A stretch of DNA of 25,307 bases from an uncultured Collinsella sp. (GCA_902493915.1 CABUQY010000022.1:1-25307), one strand, 5' to 3'. Shown: positions 14,404-22,651, numbered from the stretch's first letter. Translations and numbers: made by a program. The notes: generated by a model not told the origin, from the letters alone.

Positions 14404-15384
14404 CTAGACCGTCTGAAGCTTCTCGACCTCGTCGAGGTTCTCGGTCAGACGCGCAGCAAACGTCGAAAGCGGATGCGGATGCGTATCGAACTCGTAAGCC
14501 ATCTCGGTGGAATGGATCACGGTACCGACGCCGGCATCGGTCAGCAGCTCCAGCAGCAGCGAATGCGGCGTAGTACCGTTAATGATGTGGGCACGAAATA
14601 CGCCGCCGGTAAGCGCATCGACGGCCGCACGCAGCTTGGGAATCATGCCCTTATCGACCTCGCCGCCGTAGAGCATTTCGTTAACCTCGTCGAGCGTTAG
14701 GTTGGAGATAAGCGAGTCCTTGTCGCTAAAGTCCTTGTACAGGCCATCGACATCGGTCAAAAAGATCGCCTTATGCGCGTGGAGCGCCGCGGCAACGGCA
14801 CCGGCGGCGGTATCGGCGTTGATGTTGAAGAAACCGCCGTCCTCCCCCGCCGCGACGGTGGCGATGACGGGAATGTACTCGCTATCGAGTAAGCGCTCGA
14901 TATAGTCGGTGTTGACGTGCGTCACTTTGCCCACGCGACCGAGCTCGGGGTCGAGCGGCTCGGCGATGAGCGTGCCGGCATCGCTGCCCGACACGCCCAC
15001 GGCCAGGTTGCCGTGGTGGTTGATGGCAGCAACCAGCTCCTGGTTAACCTTGCCGCCCAGCACCTCGCGCACGATATCCATAGTCGCCGGCGAGGTCACG
15101 CGCTGGCCGTTCTTAAACTCGACGGGAATATCGTAATGGCTCAGCGCCTCGTTGATAGCCTTGCCGCCGCCGTGCACGATGACGGGGCGCATACCGATGA
15201 TCTTGAGCAAAACGATGTCGCTCATCACGTCGCGGCGCAGCTGCTCATCAACCATGGCGGCTCCGCCATATTTGATAACAACCGTCTTGCCGGTCAGGTT
15301 CTTAATCCACGGCAGCGCTTCGAACAGCAGCTGCGCGGTTGCTTCGTTGGATTCGCTCGAACGACAATCGCGTGCGAATTTCAT
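14404..15384 (-). CDS. argB: Acetylglutamate kinase
   Basis: Phosphorylates N-acetylglutamate, the second step of arginine synthesis. The protein is 326 aa, longer than the usual 260-300. The amino-acid-kinase core shows KTVVIKYGGAAM (33-44), HGGGK (71-75), the NAD-like loop GVSGSDAG, NINADTAAGAVAAAL and FLTDVDGLY. About 25 residues before the core (ATAQLLFEALPWIKNLTG) resemble the N-terminal helix of arginine-inhibited hexameric kinases, so feedback inhibition by arginine is likely. About 30 residues extend beyond the usual C-terminus. The start has GAGG 6 nt upstream. It lies between argJ (81-bp gap) and argD. Confidence 0.96.
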   Translation of the reverse strand: MKFARDCRSSESNEATAQLLFEALPWIKNLTGKTVVIKYGGAAMVDEQLRRDVMSDIVLLKIIGMRPVIVHGGGKAINEALSHYDIPVEFKNGQRVTSPATMDIVREVLGGKVNQELVAAINHHGNLAVGVSGSDAGTLIAEPLDPELGRVGKVTHVNTDYIERLLDSEYIPVIATVAAGEDGGFFNINADTAAGAVAAALHAHKAIFLTDVDGLYKDFSDKDSLISNLTLDEVNEMLYGGEVDKGMIPKLRAAVDALTGGVFRAHIINGTTPHSLLLELLTDAGVGTVIHSTEMAYEFDTHPHPLSTFAARLTENLDEVEKLQTV

Positions 15385-15465
15385 AATCTGCCTCGTCTTT
15401 CATATCGTTATCGCGCCGTGCTCCGCTGTCCGCAATCGCGGCAAGATACGCAGCGTGCCCGGAAT

Positions 15466-16734
15466 CTAGGAACGGTAGTCGCCGTTGATGGAGATGTACT
15501 CATGCGTGAGGTCGCAGGTCCACACGGTCGTTGCCGCGTCGCCTGCGCCCAGGTCGGCCGAGATCACGATCTCTGGCGCCTCGAAACGTCGTAGAGCCTC
15601 GTCCTCGTCAAAGGGAACAGTCAGACCGTCGCGACAGACGGGCATGCCCATCATGTCGATGGAAACGTCTTCCTGATTAAACTTCACGCCGCACTTGCCA
15701 AGCGCCATAGCAACGCGACCCCAGTTGCAGTCGTGGCCGGCGATGCAGGTCTTAACGAGCGGCGAGTTGGCAACGGCACGGGCGGCGATATCGGCTTCCT
15801 CGTCGTTCACGGCGCCGGTAACGTTGACCGTAACAAGCTTGGATGCGCCCTCGCCATCGGCGGCGATATTGCGTGCCAGGCTCTCGCACACCTCGTGCAC
15901 GGCAAATGCCAACTCGTCGAAGGCATCGGAGCCCTCGACGATAGGCTCGGCATCTGCGGCAGCGGCACCGGAGGCAAGCATGATGCAGGTGTCGTTGGTC
16001 GAGGTGTCGGAATCGACCGTTACCTTGTTAAAGGTCTGCTTGACGGTCGAGAGCAGCAGGGCATGAAGTGCCGCAGGCTCGACGGGGGCATCGGTGGTGA
16101 TAACTGCGATCATGGTGGCCATGTTGGGCATGATCATGCCCGAGCCCTTGCACATTCCGCCTACCGTATAGACATTGCCCGCATGACCCGCAGCCTCACT
16201 GACGTAGGACACGGCGTACTCCTTGGAGTGCGTGTCGGTCGTCATGATGGCGCGAGCGGCATCGGCGCCACCGTGGGCGGAGAGCGCCTCGTAGGCAGCA
16301 GGAATGGCGGTCTCAAACGTGTCGATCGGCAGAATCTGGCCAATCACACCCGTGGAGGCAACCAGAATCTGCTGGGGCTCACAGCCGATGACCTGCGATG
16401 CGATGCTGCACGTCTCGCGCGCGCATGCAAGGCCGGTCTCACCCGTGGCGGCGTTGGCATTGCCAGAGTTGACCGAAACGCCGGCGATGATACCGTAACC
16501 CTTGTCGGCACCGCCCAGGTTGGCACGGCTCACTTGCACGGGCGCCGCGCAAAAGCGATTGGTGGTAAACACGCCGGCACCGGGACAGGGTTTATCGGGC
16601 ACGACGAGCGCGTAATCCAAACGCTCGGGGTTCTTGCGGAACCCAGCGTGGATGCCCGCAGCTTTAAAACCAGCCGCAGCCGTAACGCCACCCTCGACGG
16701 CGCGAATCTTGATATCAAACAGCTCGGTATTCAT
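15466..16734 (-). CDS. argJ: Glutamate N-acetyltransferase / ornithine acetyltransferase (ArgJ)
   Basis: Transfers the acetyl group from N-acetylornithine to glutamate, recycling acetate in arginine synthesis; some members also use acetyl-CoA. The protein is 422 aa. The self-cleavage site is visible in KGSGMIMPNMATM: A206-T207, with T207 the expected new N-terminal nucleophile of the beta chain. Other family motifs are VNSGNANAATGE (88-99), STGVIGQ and SDTSTNDT. Whether it is mono- or bifunctional cannot be told from the sequence. AAGGAG lies 11 nt before the ATG, a long spacing. The 134-bp gap from argC contains only a short GC-rich hairpin. Confidence 0.95.
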   Translation of the reverse strand: MNTELFDIKIRAVEGGVTAAAGFKAAGIHAGFRKNPERLDYALVVPDKPCPGAGVFTTNRFCAAPVQVSRANLGGADKGYGIIAGVSVNSGNANAATGETGLACARETCSIASQVIGCEPQQILVASTGVIGQILPIDTFETAIPAAYEALSAHGGADAARAIMTTDTHSKEYAVSYVSEAAGHAGNVYTVGGMCKGSGMIMPNMATMIAVITTDAPVEPAALHALLLSTVKQTFNKVTVDSDTSTNDTCIMLASGAAAADAEPIVEGSDAFDELAFAVHEVCESLARNIAADGEGASKLVTVNVTGAVNDEEADIAARAVANSPLVKTCIAGHDCNWGRVAMALGKCGVKFNQEDVSIDMMGMPVCRDGLTVPFDEDEALRRFEAPEIVISADLGAGDAATTVWTCDLTHEYISINGDYRS

Positions 16735-16868
16735 CGTCTTTATGACTCCTTATGTCAAACAAAAAACGGACATCGGTTGGTGCGCCATGCCAGTCGTGAT
16801 CATGAGACCAGCTTAAGAGTGGCGCCCCACTCGATGCCCGACTACCAAATCGTTAACAATCGAATGTG

Positions 16869-17939
16869 CTACACCGGGCACGCCACTGTGGGCAAGCCTC
16901 GTCGCTCGTCAAAGCCAAAGACGATATTGGCGCACTGGACCGCTTGGCCCGCAGCGCCCTTGCACAGATTGTCGATGGCGCCCGTCGCCACCAGCACGCC
17001 CGCGCGCTTGTTGAACGCAAGGCCAATCTGGGCGGCGTTGGTGCCGACAACCGAAGCCGTCTTGGGCTGCTGGCCGGCATCGAGCACGCGCACAAAGGTG
17101 CGTCCAGCGTAGAACTGCTTGTAATAGTCGACAACGTCCTCAAGGGTCAAGGTATCGATAGCCTGCGGCGTAAGCGGCATCGTCACCGTGGAGAGCAGGC
17201 CGCGCTTGAGCGGTGCCAGATGCGGGGTAAAGACGACGCGATCGGTTAGGCCAAGGATTTGCTCAATCTCGGGCGTGTGGCGGTGCTTGCCCACACCGTA
17301 GGCCTCCAAATTCTCGTCGGCGCTGCAAAAATGCGTACGAGCGTTGCAGGACTTGCCGGCACCCGTCACACCGCTGATGGCATCAACGATCACAGGGCCA
17401 CCCTGGGCAACCCAGCCGGCGCGCACGGCGGGAGCGGCAGCAAGGCTCGTTGCGGTGGGATAGCAACCGGCGCAGGCGACCAACACGGGCCTGCCAGCGG
17501 CATGGCTGGAAGCAGCGGTCTCTAAGTCCTGGCAGAACAGCTCGGGCAGACCGAAAGCGCGGGTCTTGAGCAACTCGGGGCTCGTGTGCTCGGCGGCATA
17601 CCATGCCTCAAAGACAGACGCGTCGCTCAGACGGTAATCGGCCGAAAGATCAAAGCAGGAGACGCCCGATGCAAGCAGCGCGGGCACCTGTGCCATGGCA
17701 GCCGTGTGCGGCACGGCAAGAAAAACCGCATCGCAGCTCTTGAGCTCGGGGGCGTCATGCGTGGTGAAAACCAGATCGCTCACGCCAGCAAAGCTCGGAT
17801 ACACCGCGGACAGCGGCTGGCCGGCATCGGCGTTGGACGTAATGGCAACAAGTTCAAACTCGGGATGGCCGAGTACGAGGCGAATGAGCTCGGCTCCGGC
17901 ATATCCAGCCGCGCCGACGATTCCAACCTTCAAAGACAT
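16869..17939 (-). CDS. argC: N-acetyl-gamma-glutamyl-phosphate reductase
   Basis: NADPH-dependent reduction of N-acetylglutamyl phosphate to the semialdehyde. The protein is 356 aa. The N-terminal Rossmann motif is VGIVGAAGYAGAELIRL (5-21). The catalytic C159 lies in ACAGCYPTATS. The dimerisation/catalytic domain has DAISGVTGAGK and HRHTPEIEQ, with the expected active-site histidine. AAGGAG lies 8 nt before the ATG. It is the first gene of argC-J-B-D. An inverted repeat about 90-120 bp upstream may bind ArgR. Confidence 0.96.
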   Translation of the reverse strand: MSLKVGIVGAAGYAGAELIRLVLGHPEFELVAITSNADAGQPLSAVYPSFAGVSDLVFTTHDAPELKSCDAVFLAVPHTAAMAQVPALLASGVSCFDLSADYRLSDASVFEAWYAAEHTSPELLKTRAFGLPELFCQDLETAASSHAAGRPVLVACAGCYPTATSLAAAPAVRAGWVAQGGPVIVDAISGVTGAGKSCNARTHFCSADENLEAYGVGKHRHTPEIEQILGLTDRVVFTPHLAPLKRGLLSTVTMPLTPQAIDTLTLEDVVDYYKQFYAGRTFVRVLDAGQQPKTASVVGTNAAQIGLAFNKRAGVLVATGAIDNLCKGAAGQAVQCANIVFGFDERRGLPTVACPV

Positions 17940-18008
17940 ATCAGACTCCTTGTCTGCGATTTATGCACCGATGCGCATTTATTAGCGGTCGTTATGAGGT
18001 GGGTTGAA

Positions 18009-18017
18009 ACTTTAGCA
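18009..18017 (-). promoter_or_regulatory. Possible extended -10 promoter of argC
   Basis: TGCTAAAGT on the minus strand fits an extended -10 box (TGn plus TAAAGT). It lies just downstream of the inverted repeat at 18025-18061. No good -35 is seen, so support is weak. Confidence 0.3.
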
Positions 18018-18024
18018 CCAAAAG

Positions 18025-18061
18025 ATGCATGAACACGTAAATGGCTTGTATATTCATGCAT
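18025..18061. promoter_or_regulatory. Candidate ArgR operator upstream of argC
   Basis: ATGCATGAA (18025-18033) and TTCATGCAT (18053-18061) are a perfect 9-bp inverted repeat separated by 19 bp. The half-site ATGAA/TTCAT and its AT-rich surroundings resemble ArgR/AhrC half-sites (CATGAATA). The spacing does not match the standard 18-bp ARG box, so the assignment rests on position and half-site similarity. Confidence 0.4.
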
Positions 18062-18105
18062 TGAAACATTCCCGACACATTCGCTTGAAGGAATTGACAA
18101 ATGGA

Positions 18106-18159
18106 GCGGGCCCCGTATTGACCGGCGCTCCTAACGGCGCCGGGCAATACGGGGCCCGC
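18106..18159 (-). terminator. Strong hairpin ending the ribU operon
   Basis: A perfect 15-bp stem (18106-18120 with 18145-18159) continues after one mismatch into a 7-bp stem (18122-18128 with 18137-18143) and an 8-nt loop. It lies 37 bp past the last gene of the unit. On the minus strand only CATTTG follows, so a true U-tract is absent. Confidence 0.6.
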
Positions 18160-18196
18160 CCATGCGAAAACCAAGTTGTTAGGATAAGCCAGCTGA

Positions 18197-18607
18197 CTAG
18201 AGCTCGACCGGCACCCATTCGTCGTGATTGCAGATAAAAGCCTCGGGATCTTCGACGCTAAAGAAGACGAGCGTGGGGTCGTTAGGCCCCTCATAGTGCT
18301 CGCCCAGGCGCTCTAGATGCTTCCACCCGGCTTCGCGCATTTCGTCTAAAGCCCGGTCATCCAAGCCGGCACGCCCGCGCAAGATGAGCCAGCCATGGCC
18401 CGGCCACCAACTCGTGGCCTCAAAGCGCTGGTTTTGCAGCAGCTCTTGCCACACATCTTTGGTGCGCGCTGTTACAAACCACAGCTTGCCATCCTGGATC
18501 TGCGCAAACGAAAACGGACGCACATGAGGCTGTCCGTCAACGCTCGTCGCCAAATACCATGCCGGCACCGACGTCAGATACTCCAACACCGTATTCAATC
18601 CGTCCAC
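18197..18607 (-). CDS. Pyridoxamine 5'-phosphate oxidase-like (split beta-barrel) family protein, copy 2
   Basis: A 136-aa protein of the FMN-binding split-barrel superfamily. Visible family features: PAWYLATSVDGQPHVRPFSF (15-34), DGKLWFVTARTKDVWQEL (39-56), the segment WWPGHGWLILRGRA (67-80) and a C-terminal LVFFSVEDPEAF. The chemistry is unknown; relatives bind FMN, F420 or heme. The start is GTG with a perfect AGGAGG 4 nt upstream. It is clearly a paralogue of the gene just before it (18652-19098): PAWYLAT, RPFSFA, DGKLWF, KDVW and FFSV are shared. Its place at the end of a riboflavin-transport operon suggests a flavin ligand. Confidence 0.82.
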   Translation of the reverse strand: MDGLNTVLEYLTSVPAWYLATSVDGQPHVRPFSFAQIQDGKLWFVTARTKDVWQELLQNQRFEATSWWPGHGWLILRGRAGLDDRALDEMREAGWKHLERLGEHYEGPNDPTLVFFSVEDPEAFICNHDEWVPVEL

Positions 18608-18651
18608 GTTTCCTCCTGTACTAGTTAGTTTGGGAACCTGGTTTGTGCGAG

Positions 18652-19098
18652 CTAGAGCTCCAGGCGCTCCTCGCTGCCGTCGATATCACAGAAGCGCGCG
18701 GCAATATTGCGGACCGAAAAGAAAGCAAGGCGGCCGTCGTTGGCACTCTCGTGTTCCTCGCCAATGCCCACCATGTGCTTAAAACCCGCTTGACGCACCT
18801 TGTCGCTCGCAACTGCGTCGTCCTCAAGTGCGGCTTCGCCGGTCAATACGATCCAACATTCCCCCGGCTTCCAGCCCGATACCTCAAACTTGGGATTCGC
18901 ACTCAGCTCCGCCCACACGTCCTTGTCGCGCGACGTGCAAAACCACAACTTACCGTCATCGACCATGGCAAACGAAAACGGCCTCACGCGAGGCTGGTAT
19001 CCGTCCGTCACGTCGATCGTGGCAAGATACCACGCCGGAATACGCCTAAGATACGAACAGGCGCGCTCGAGCTGCGCCGTGCGATCGTTGTCGGTCAT
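18652..19098 (-). CDS. Pyridoxamine 5'-phosphate oxidase-like (split beta-barrel) family protein, copy 1
   Basis: A 148-aa protein with the split-barrel pattern PAWYLATIDVTDGYQPRVRP (21-40), DGKLWFCTSRDKDVWAEL (47-64), WKPGECWIVLTGEAALEDD and LAFFSVRNIAARF. The residues after the first strand (RPFSF) fit the phosphate-binding part of FMN split barrels. No substrate can be named. The start has AAAGGGG upstream and lies 30 bp after ecfT, so co-transcription with ribU-ecfA-ecfT is likely. A 44-bp gap separates it from its paralogue. Confidence 0.82.
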   Translation of the reverse strand: MTDNDRTAQLERACSYLRRIPAWYLATIDVTDGYQPRVRPFSFAMVDDGKLWFCTSRDKDVWAELSANPKFEVSGWKPGECWIVLTGEAALEDDAVASDKVRQAGFKHMVGIGEEHESANDGRLAFFSVRNIAARFCDIDGSEERLEL

Positions 19099-19128
19099 AG
19101 GGGCCCCTTTCCTGCGCTCGAATCGCGC

Positions 19129-19929
19129 CTAAACAAGTTGAAGATTGATGACGATGACGCAGATGAGCAGCAACGCCGTCACCACCGCCGCCAACGCGTC
19201 GCCGCGGCCAAATGCAAGCGCATGCAGGCGCGTGCGGCCCTGCTCGCCGTGATAGCAGCGTGCATCCATGGCAGCAGACAGCGTCTCGGCATGGCGGAAC
19301 ACGCCCGTGAACAGCGGAATCGCCACACTGCCGAGCATACGCACACCGCCGAGCGGGCCTCCCGTCACGCGTGCACCGCGGCTCGCCTGCGCATCGGCCG
19401 TCTGCTTCATCTCAGTGGCAAACTGCGGCATAAAGCGCAGCGCGATACCCATAATCATGCCGAGCTCGTGCGCAGGAAGTCCCACACGCGCAAACGGCGC
19501 GAGCAGGCGCTCAAAGCCCGCGGTGAGGTCGAGTGTCGGTGTGGTGAGCGTAATGGCGCTCATGCCGGCCATCATCAAGCTCAGGCGGCACGCCATAAAG
19601 GCGGCAGAACGCAGCGAGCCCTCGCTTATCTGCAGAAAGCCGAGCTGCCACAGGATGCGCCCACTCTGATCGGTAAACAAGTTGAGCACCGCGACCACGA
19701 CGACGATTGCCAGCAGCGGCGCCATCGACGACAGAACGCGACGAACCGGCACCCGAGACACGGCATAGGTCAGCACAACGAAAATTGCGACCGGGACCAG
19801 TCCGCGGAAGCCACTGACCGTGAGCGTCGTGATCAGAAACACAAAGCCCAAGAGCAACTTGGTTCGCGGGTCCAGGCGGTGGATTGCACTATCGCCGGGA
19901 TAGTAACTGCCAAACGAAAACGCCTCCAT
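19129..19929 (-). CDS. ecfT: ECF transporter transmembrane component EcfT
   Basis: Integral membrane coupling subunit that links the S-component to the two ATPases of an energy-coupling factor vitamin transporter. The protein is 266 aa with about five hydrophobic segments (near 25-60, 70-85, 105-130, 150-170 and 245-264). The cytoplasmic coupling motifs are present: DAQASRGAR (around 182) and AMDARCYHGEQGRT (around 220), close to Bacillus EcfT. The N-terminal motif SAIHRLDPRTKL is typical. The start codon overlaps the EcfA stop (TGATG), showing tight coupling. Confidence 0.94.
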   Translation of the reverse strand: MEAFSFGSYYPGDSAIHRLDPRTKLLLGFVFLITTLTVSGFRGLVPVAIFVVLTYAVSRVPVRRVLSSMAPLLAIVVVVAVLNLFTDQSGRILWQLGFLQISEGSLRSAAFMACRLSLMMAGMSAITLTTPTLDLTAGFERLLAPFARVGLPAHELGMIMGIALRFMPQFATEMKQTADAQASRGARVTGGPLGGVRMLGSVAIPLFTGVFRHAETLSAAMDARCYHGEQGRTRLHALAFGRGDALAAVVTALLLICVIVINLQLV

Positions 19930-21833
19930 CAGCAGCCCTCCTCTCGCGCGACCGTCTTGGAATTAGCAATGTCCGCGACGTTAGAAGGACCGCCCGAGCG
20001 ACCGATTAGCAGGTCCACCAACTCGTCTGCCAGCGACTCAACCGTATAGAGGCCGTCAAAGCGCAGCGGCACGCCTGCCTTCGCAAGCGCCAGCGCCATG
20101 CGCTGGGCAGCGGGAACACCCAAGCCGATTGATTTAAGCTCATCCGCATGCGCAAAAACCTGAGCGGGCGTGCCCTCGGCAAACACCGCGCCCTCGTTCA
20201 TCACGACGATGCGGTCGCAGCAATTGGCCAGGTCATCCATGCTGTGCGAAACCATGACAACGGTCAGGCCCTCGCGATGGAGTCGATCGATGAGCCCTAA
20301 GAAATCCCTGCGCGCAGCCGGGTCGAGCCCCGCCATGGGTTCATCGAGCACCAGGACTTCGGGCTCCATGGCGAGCACGCCGGCGAATGCCACACGCCGT
20401 TGCTGACCGCCCGAAAGCTCAAAGGGACTCTTGTCGCCGACCGTGGAAAGGTCGAGGCCCACGCGCGAGAGCGACGACTCGACACGACGGTCGACTTCAT
20501 CTTGCGACAACCCAAGGTTATGCGGACCAAATGCCACGTCCTGTGCCACGGTCTCGGCAAACAGCTGACGCTCTGGATACTGAAACACCACGCCGACCTT
20601 TGCCTTAACCGCGGCGGCGTCTTTCTTGTTTGACAGATCGAGCCCCAGCGCGCGAACGGATCCCTCCTGGGGGCGAATCAAACCGTTGAGATGCTGGACC
20701 AGCGTCGACTTACCCGAACCGGTATGACCTGCCAAGCCCAGGAACTCGCCGCGACGCACCGTCAGCGATACATCGCGCAGCGCCCACGGGCTGCTTGGGT
20801 CGTTTCCCCAGAGAGCCTGTTTGCTCGATTTGCCCGCAGTGGCCGAGCGCTTATGCCAGCGGCGGCGCTCGCGCGGACTGAGCGAATAACTGTACGAAAC
20901 ATGGGATAGCTCGATGACGGGCTCCGACGCGTTGCCCTCGTTGTCTACCGGAACAGTGCCGTCAGCGATTTCCGACTGGGATACGGAAGACTGCCCCGCG
21001 ATGCCTGCCCCACTTCGCTCGGCATAAGCCTGCGCAATCTCGGCGACCATATCCGCCTCACGTACCTGCGCGCAAACGGGCACGCCCTCCGCACGAAGTG
21101 CCATGCCCAAACGGCACGACTCTGGCATGTCAAGGTTGAGCTGAACGAGTTCATTCGCCCGCGTCAGAATCTCATCGGGCGTGCCCAGCATGGCAACTCG
21201 TCCCGTCTGAAACACGGCGACATGATCGGCCTCGGCAGCCTCCTCCATAAAGTGCGTAATCATCACGATGGTCATGCCGCGAGCGTGCAACGCGCGGCAA
21301 GCCTTCATGAGGCCCTTGCGTCCACGCGGATCGAGCATCGAGGAAGCCTCGTCCAATATGAGCACGCGCGGTTCCATGGCGAGCACGCCGGCAAGCGCCA
21401 CGCGCTGCTTTTGGCCGCCCGAAAGCGCATGGGTCTCGTGGCGCTCAAAGCCCACCAGGCCCACACCCTTCAGCGCCTCGCGTACGCGCTGCGCAATTTG
21501 CGCCGATGGCACGCCAAGGTTTTCGGGACCAAACGCAACGTCATCTTCGACAAGCGTTGCCACCAGCTGGTCGTTGGGATTCTGGAATACCATGCCCGCG
21601 GTCGAACGAATGTCGTAGACCAGCTCGGGGTCGGACGCATCCATGCCGTTGATGCGTACCGTGCCCGCATCGGGCTGCAACAGCGCATTCAGATGCTTGG
21701 CAAACGTCGACTTGCCCGACCCATTGCCACCGAGAATGCAGAAAAACTCGCCGTCCTCGATATTCAGATCGACGCCGTCGAGCGCCGGTACGGCACCGTC
21801 ATAGCTAAAGGAAACGCCCCGACACTCAATCAT
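19929..21833 (-). CDS. ecfA: ECF transporter ATPase, EcfA1-EcfA2 fusion
   Basis: A single 634-aa chain containing both ATPases of the ECF module, normally two proteins of about 280 aa. Domain 1: Walker A GGNGSGKST (35-43), Q-loop MVFQNPNDQL (81-90), signature LSGGQKQR (137-144), Walker B LILDEASSMLDP (158-169, EcfA1-like). A linker (about 265-305) is rich in Ser, Gly and acidic residues. Domain 2: Walker A GHTGSGKST (369-377), Q-loop VVFQYPERQLF (415-425), signature LSGGQQRR (473-480), Walker B LVLDEPMAGLDP (494-505, EcfA2-like). Both sites look intact. Its ATG overlaps the ribU stop by 4 nt (ATGA). Confidence 0.95.
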   Translation of the reverse strand: MIECRGVSFSYDGAVPALDGVDLNIEDGEFFCILGGNGSGKSTFAKHLNALLQPDAGTVRINGMDASDPELVYDIRSTAGMVFQNPNDQLVATLVEDDVAFGPENLGVPSAQIAQRVREALKGVGLVGFERHETHALSGGQKQRVALAGVLAMEPRVLILDEASSMLDPRGRKGLMKACRALHARGMTIVMITHFMEEAAEADHVAVFQTGRVAMLGTPDEILTRANELVQLNLDMPESCRLGMALRAEGVPVCAQVREADMVAEIAQAYAERSGAGIAGQSSVSQSEIADGTVPVDNEGNASEPVIELSHVSYSYSLSPRERRRWHKRSATAGKSSKQALWGNDPSSPWALRDVSLTVRRGEFLGLAGHTGSGKSTLVQHLNGLIRPQEGSVRALGLDLSNKKDAAAVKAKVGVVFQYPERQLFAETVAQDVAFGPHNLGLSQDEVDRRVESSLSRVGLDLSTVGDKSPFELSGGQQRRVAFAGVLAMEPEVLVLDEPMAGLDPAARRDFLGLIDRLHREGLTVVMVSHSMDDLANCCDRIVVMNEGAVFAEGTPAQVFAHADELKSIGLGVPAAQRMALALAKAGVPLRFDGLYTVESLADELVDLLIGRSGGPSNVADIANSKTVAREEGC

Positions 21834-22420
21834 GCGCGGCCTTTGACCTGGTCCTTTTTAGGCGTGATGAGGTTGGAGACCGCTTTATACACCGCCAGTG
21901 TCAACACCGAGTTAAGCACGGTCTTGATAAGGTTGAACGGCAGCACGGCAGGAATCATGAGCGGGGCGATCACATCGACCGAGCCATACCAGAACCATAC
22001 GCCAATGGTAAGGTTTGCGACCATAGACAACGCCGTAGCGGCAATAACGCCGAGCACCAGGCCAATCACGGCACCCTTATAGGTATGCATCTTCTGATAG
22101 ACGATAGCCGCAGGCAGAATGTAGCCCAGCGTGGCAACCAGGTTCATAAGCGCGCCGACCCAGTCACCCGTGGTGAGCGCATGGATAACGATAGCCATAG
22201 CGGCAACAGCAGTGCCGGCGCCAGGACCATACGCAAACCCGCACACCATCGCCGGTACCAGCGACGGGTCATACGTCAAAAACGGCGCCGAAGGAAGGAT
22301 AGGCAGCTGCACGTACATAAACAGGGCGCCCAAGGCGCACATCAACGCCATGGTAACGAGCTGTTTGGTGCTCCACCTATTCGTGTTCTCAAAATGGATA
22401 TGCTGCGACTGTTCAGACAT
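21830..22420 (-). CDS. ribU: Riboflavin-specific ECF S-component RibU
   Basis: Membrane substrate-binding subunit of the ECF transporter, 196 aa with about six hydrophobic helices. The first helix has the small-residue pattern TMALMCALGALF used to contact EcfT. FLTYDPSLVPAMVCGFAYGP (47-66) matches the RibU family loop, and NLIKTVLN lies in the last third. The FMN riboswitch in its leader supports riboflavin as substrate. The start MSEQSQ is chosen because AGGTGA lies just upstream. An ATG 21 bp further up (MKEAGDL) lies inside the riboswitch P1 strand and is rejected. It heads ribU-ecfA-ecfT and the two split-barrel genes. Confidence 0.92.
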   Translation of the reverse strand: MSEQSQHIHFENTNRWSTKQLVTMALMCALGALFMYVQLPILPSAPFLTYDPSLVPAMVCGFAYGPGAGTAVAAMAIVIHALTTGDWVGALMNLVATLGYILPAAIVYQKMHTYKGAVIGLVLGVIAATALSMVANLTIGVWFWYGSVDVIAPLMIPAVLPFNLIKTVLNSVLTLAVYKAVSNLITPKKDQVKGRA

Positions 22421-22432
22421 AAGATCACCTGC

Positions 22433-22615
22433 CTCTTTCATCCGGACTCTAACCGTTGGTACTGGGATCTCACCAGTTCAGCCGGCATGCGAACCAACAC
22501 ACGCACGGGTCGCGGACTCATCGGCTCGATCGCAGACGCCTCGCCTGCGCCACGGCACCCCTTTGCCACCGCCCGATTTACCGCCAGTGGGGAATTCCAC
22601 CCCGCCCTGAAACAG
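22433..22615 (-). promoter_or_regulatory. FMN riboswitch (RFN element)
   Basis: The minus strand contains the conserved FMN aptamer blocks in order: CAGGGCGGGGTGGAATTCCC, CACTGGCGGTAAA, TGAGTCCGCGACCCG, AACTGGTGAGATCCCAGTAC, CAACGGTTAGAGTCCGGATG. P1 is formed by CTGTTTCA (22608-22615) and TGAAAGAG (22433-22440) with one mismatch. The 3' strand of P1 abuts the ribU ribosome-binding site and no terminator lies between, so control is probably translational: FMN binding should reduce ribU translation. Confidence 0.96.
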
Positions 22616-22623
22616 CAATTGCT

Positions 22624-22651
22624 AGTGTAGCACGAGCAATCGTTCGCGCAA
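22624..22651 (-). promoter_or_regulatory. Promoter of the ribU operon
   Basis: On the minus strand TTGCGC (22646-22651), a 16-bp spacer and TACACT (22624-22629). The predicted start near 22617 falls right at the first base of the riboswitch, which supports the call. Confidence 0.68.

Noticed and set aside
22421..22441. Upstream ATG of RibU (MKEAGDL)
   Set aside because: It lies in the P1 strand of the FMN riboswitch and lacks its own ribosome-binding site.
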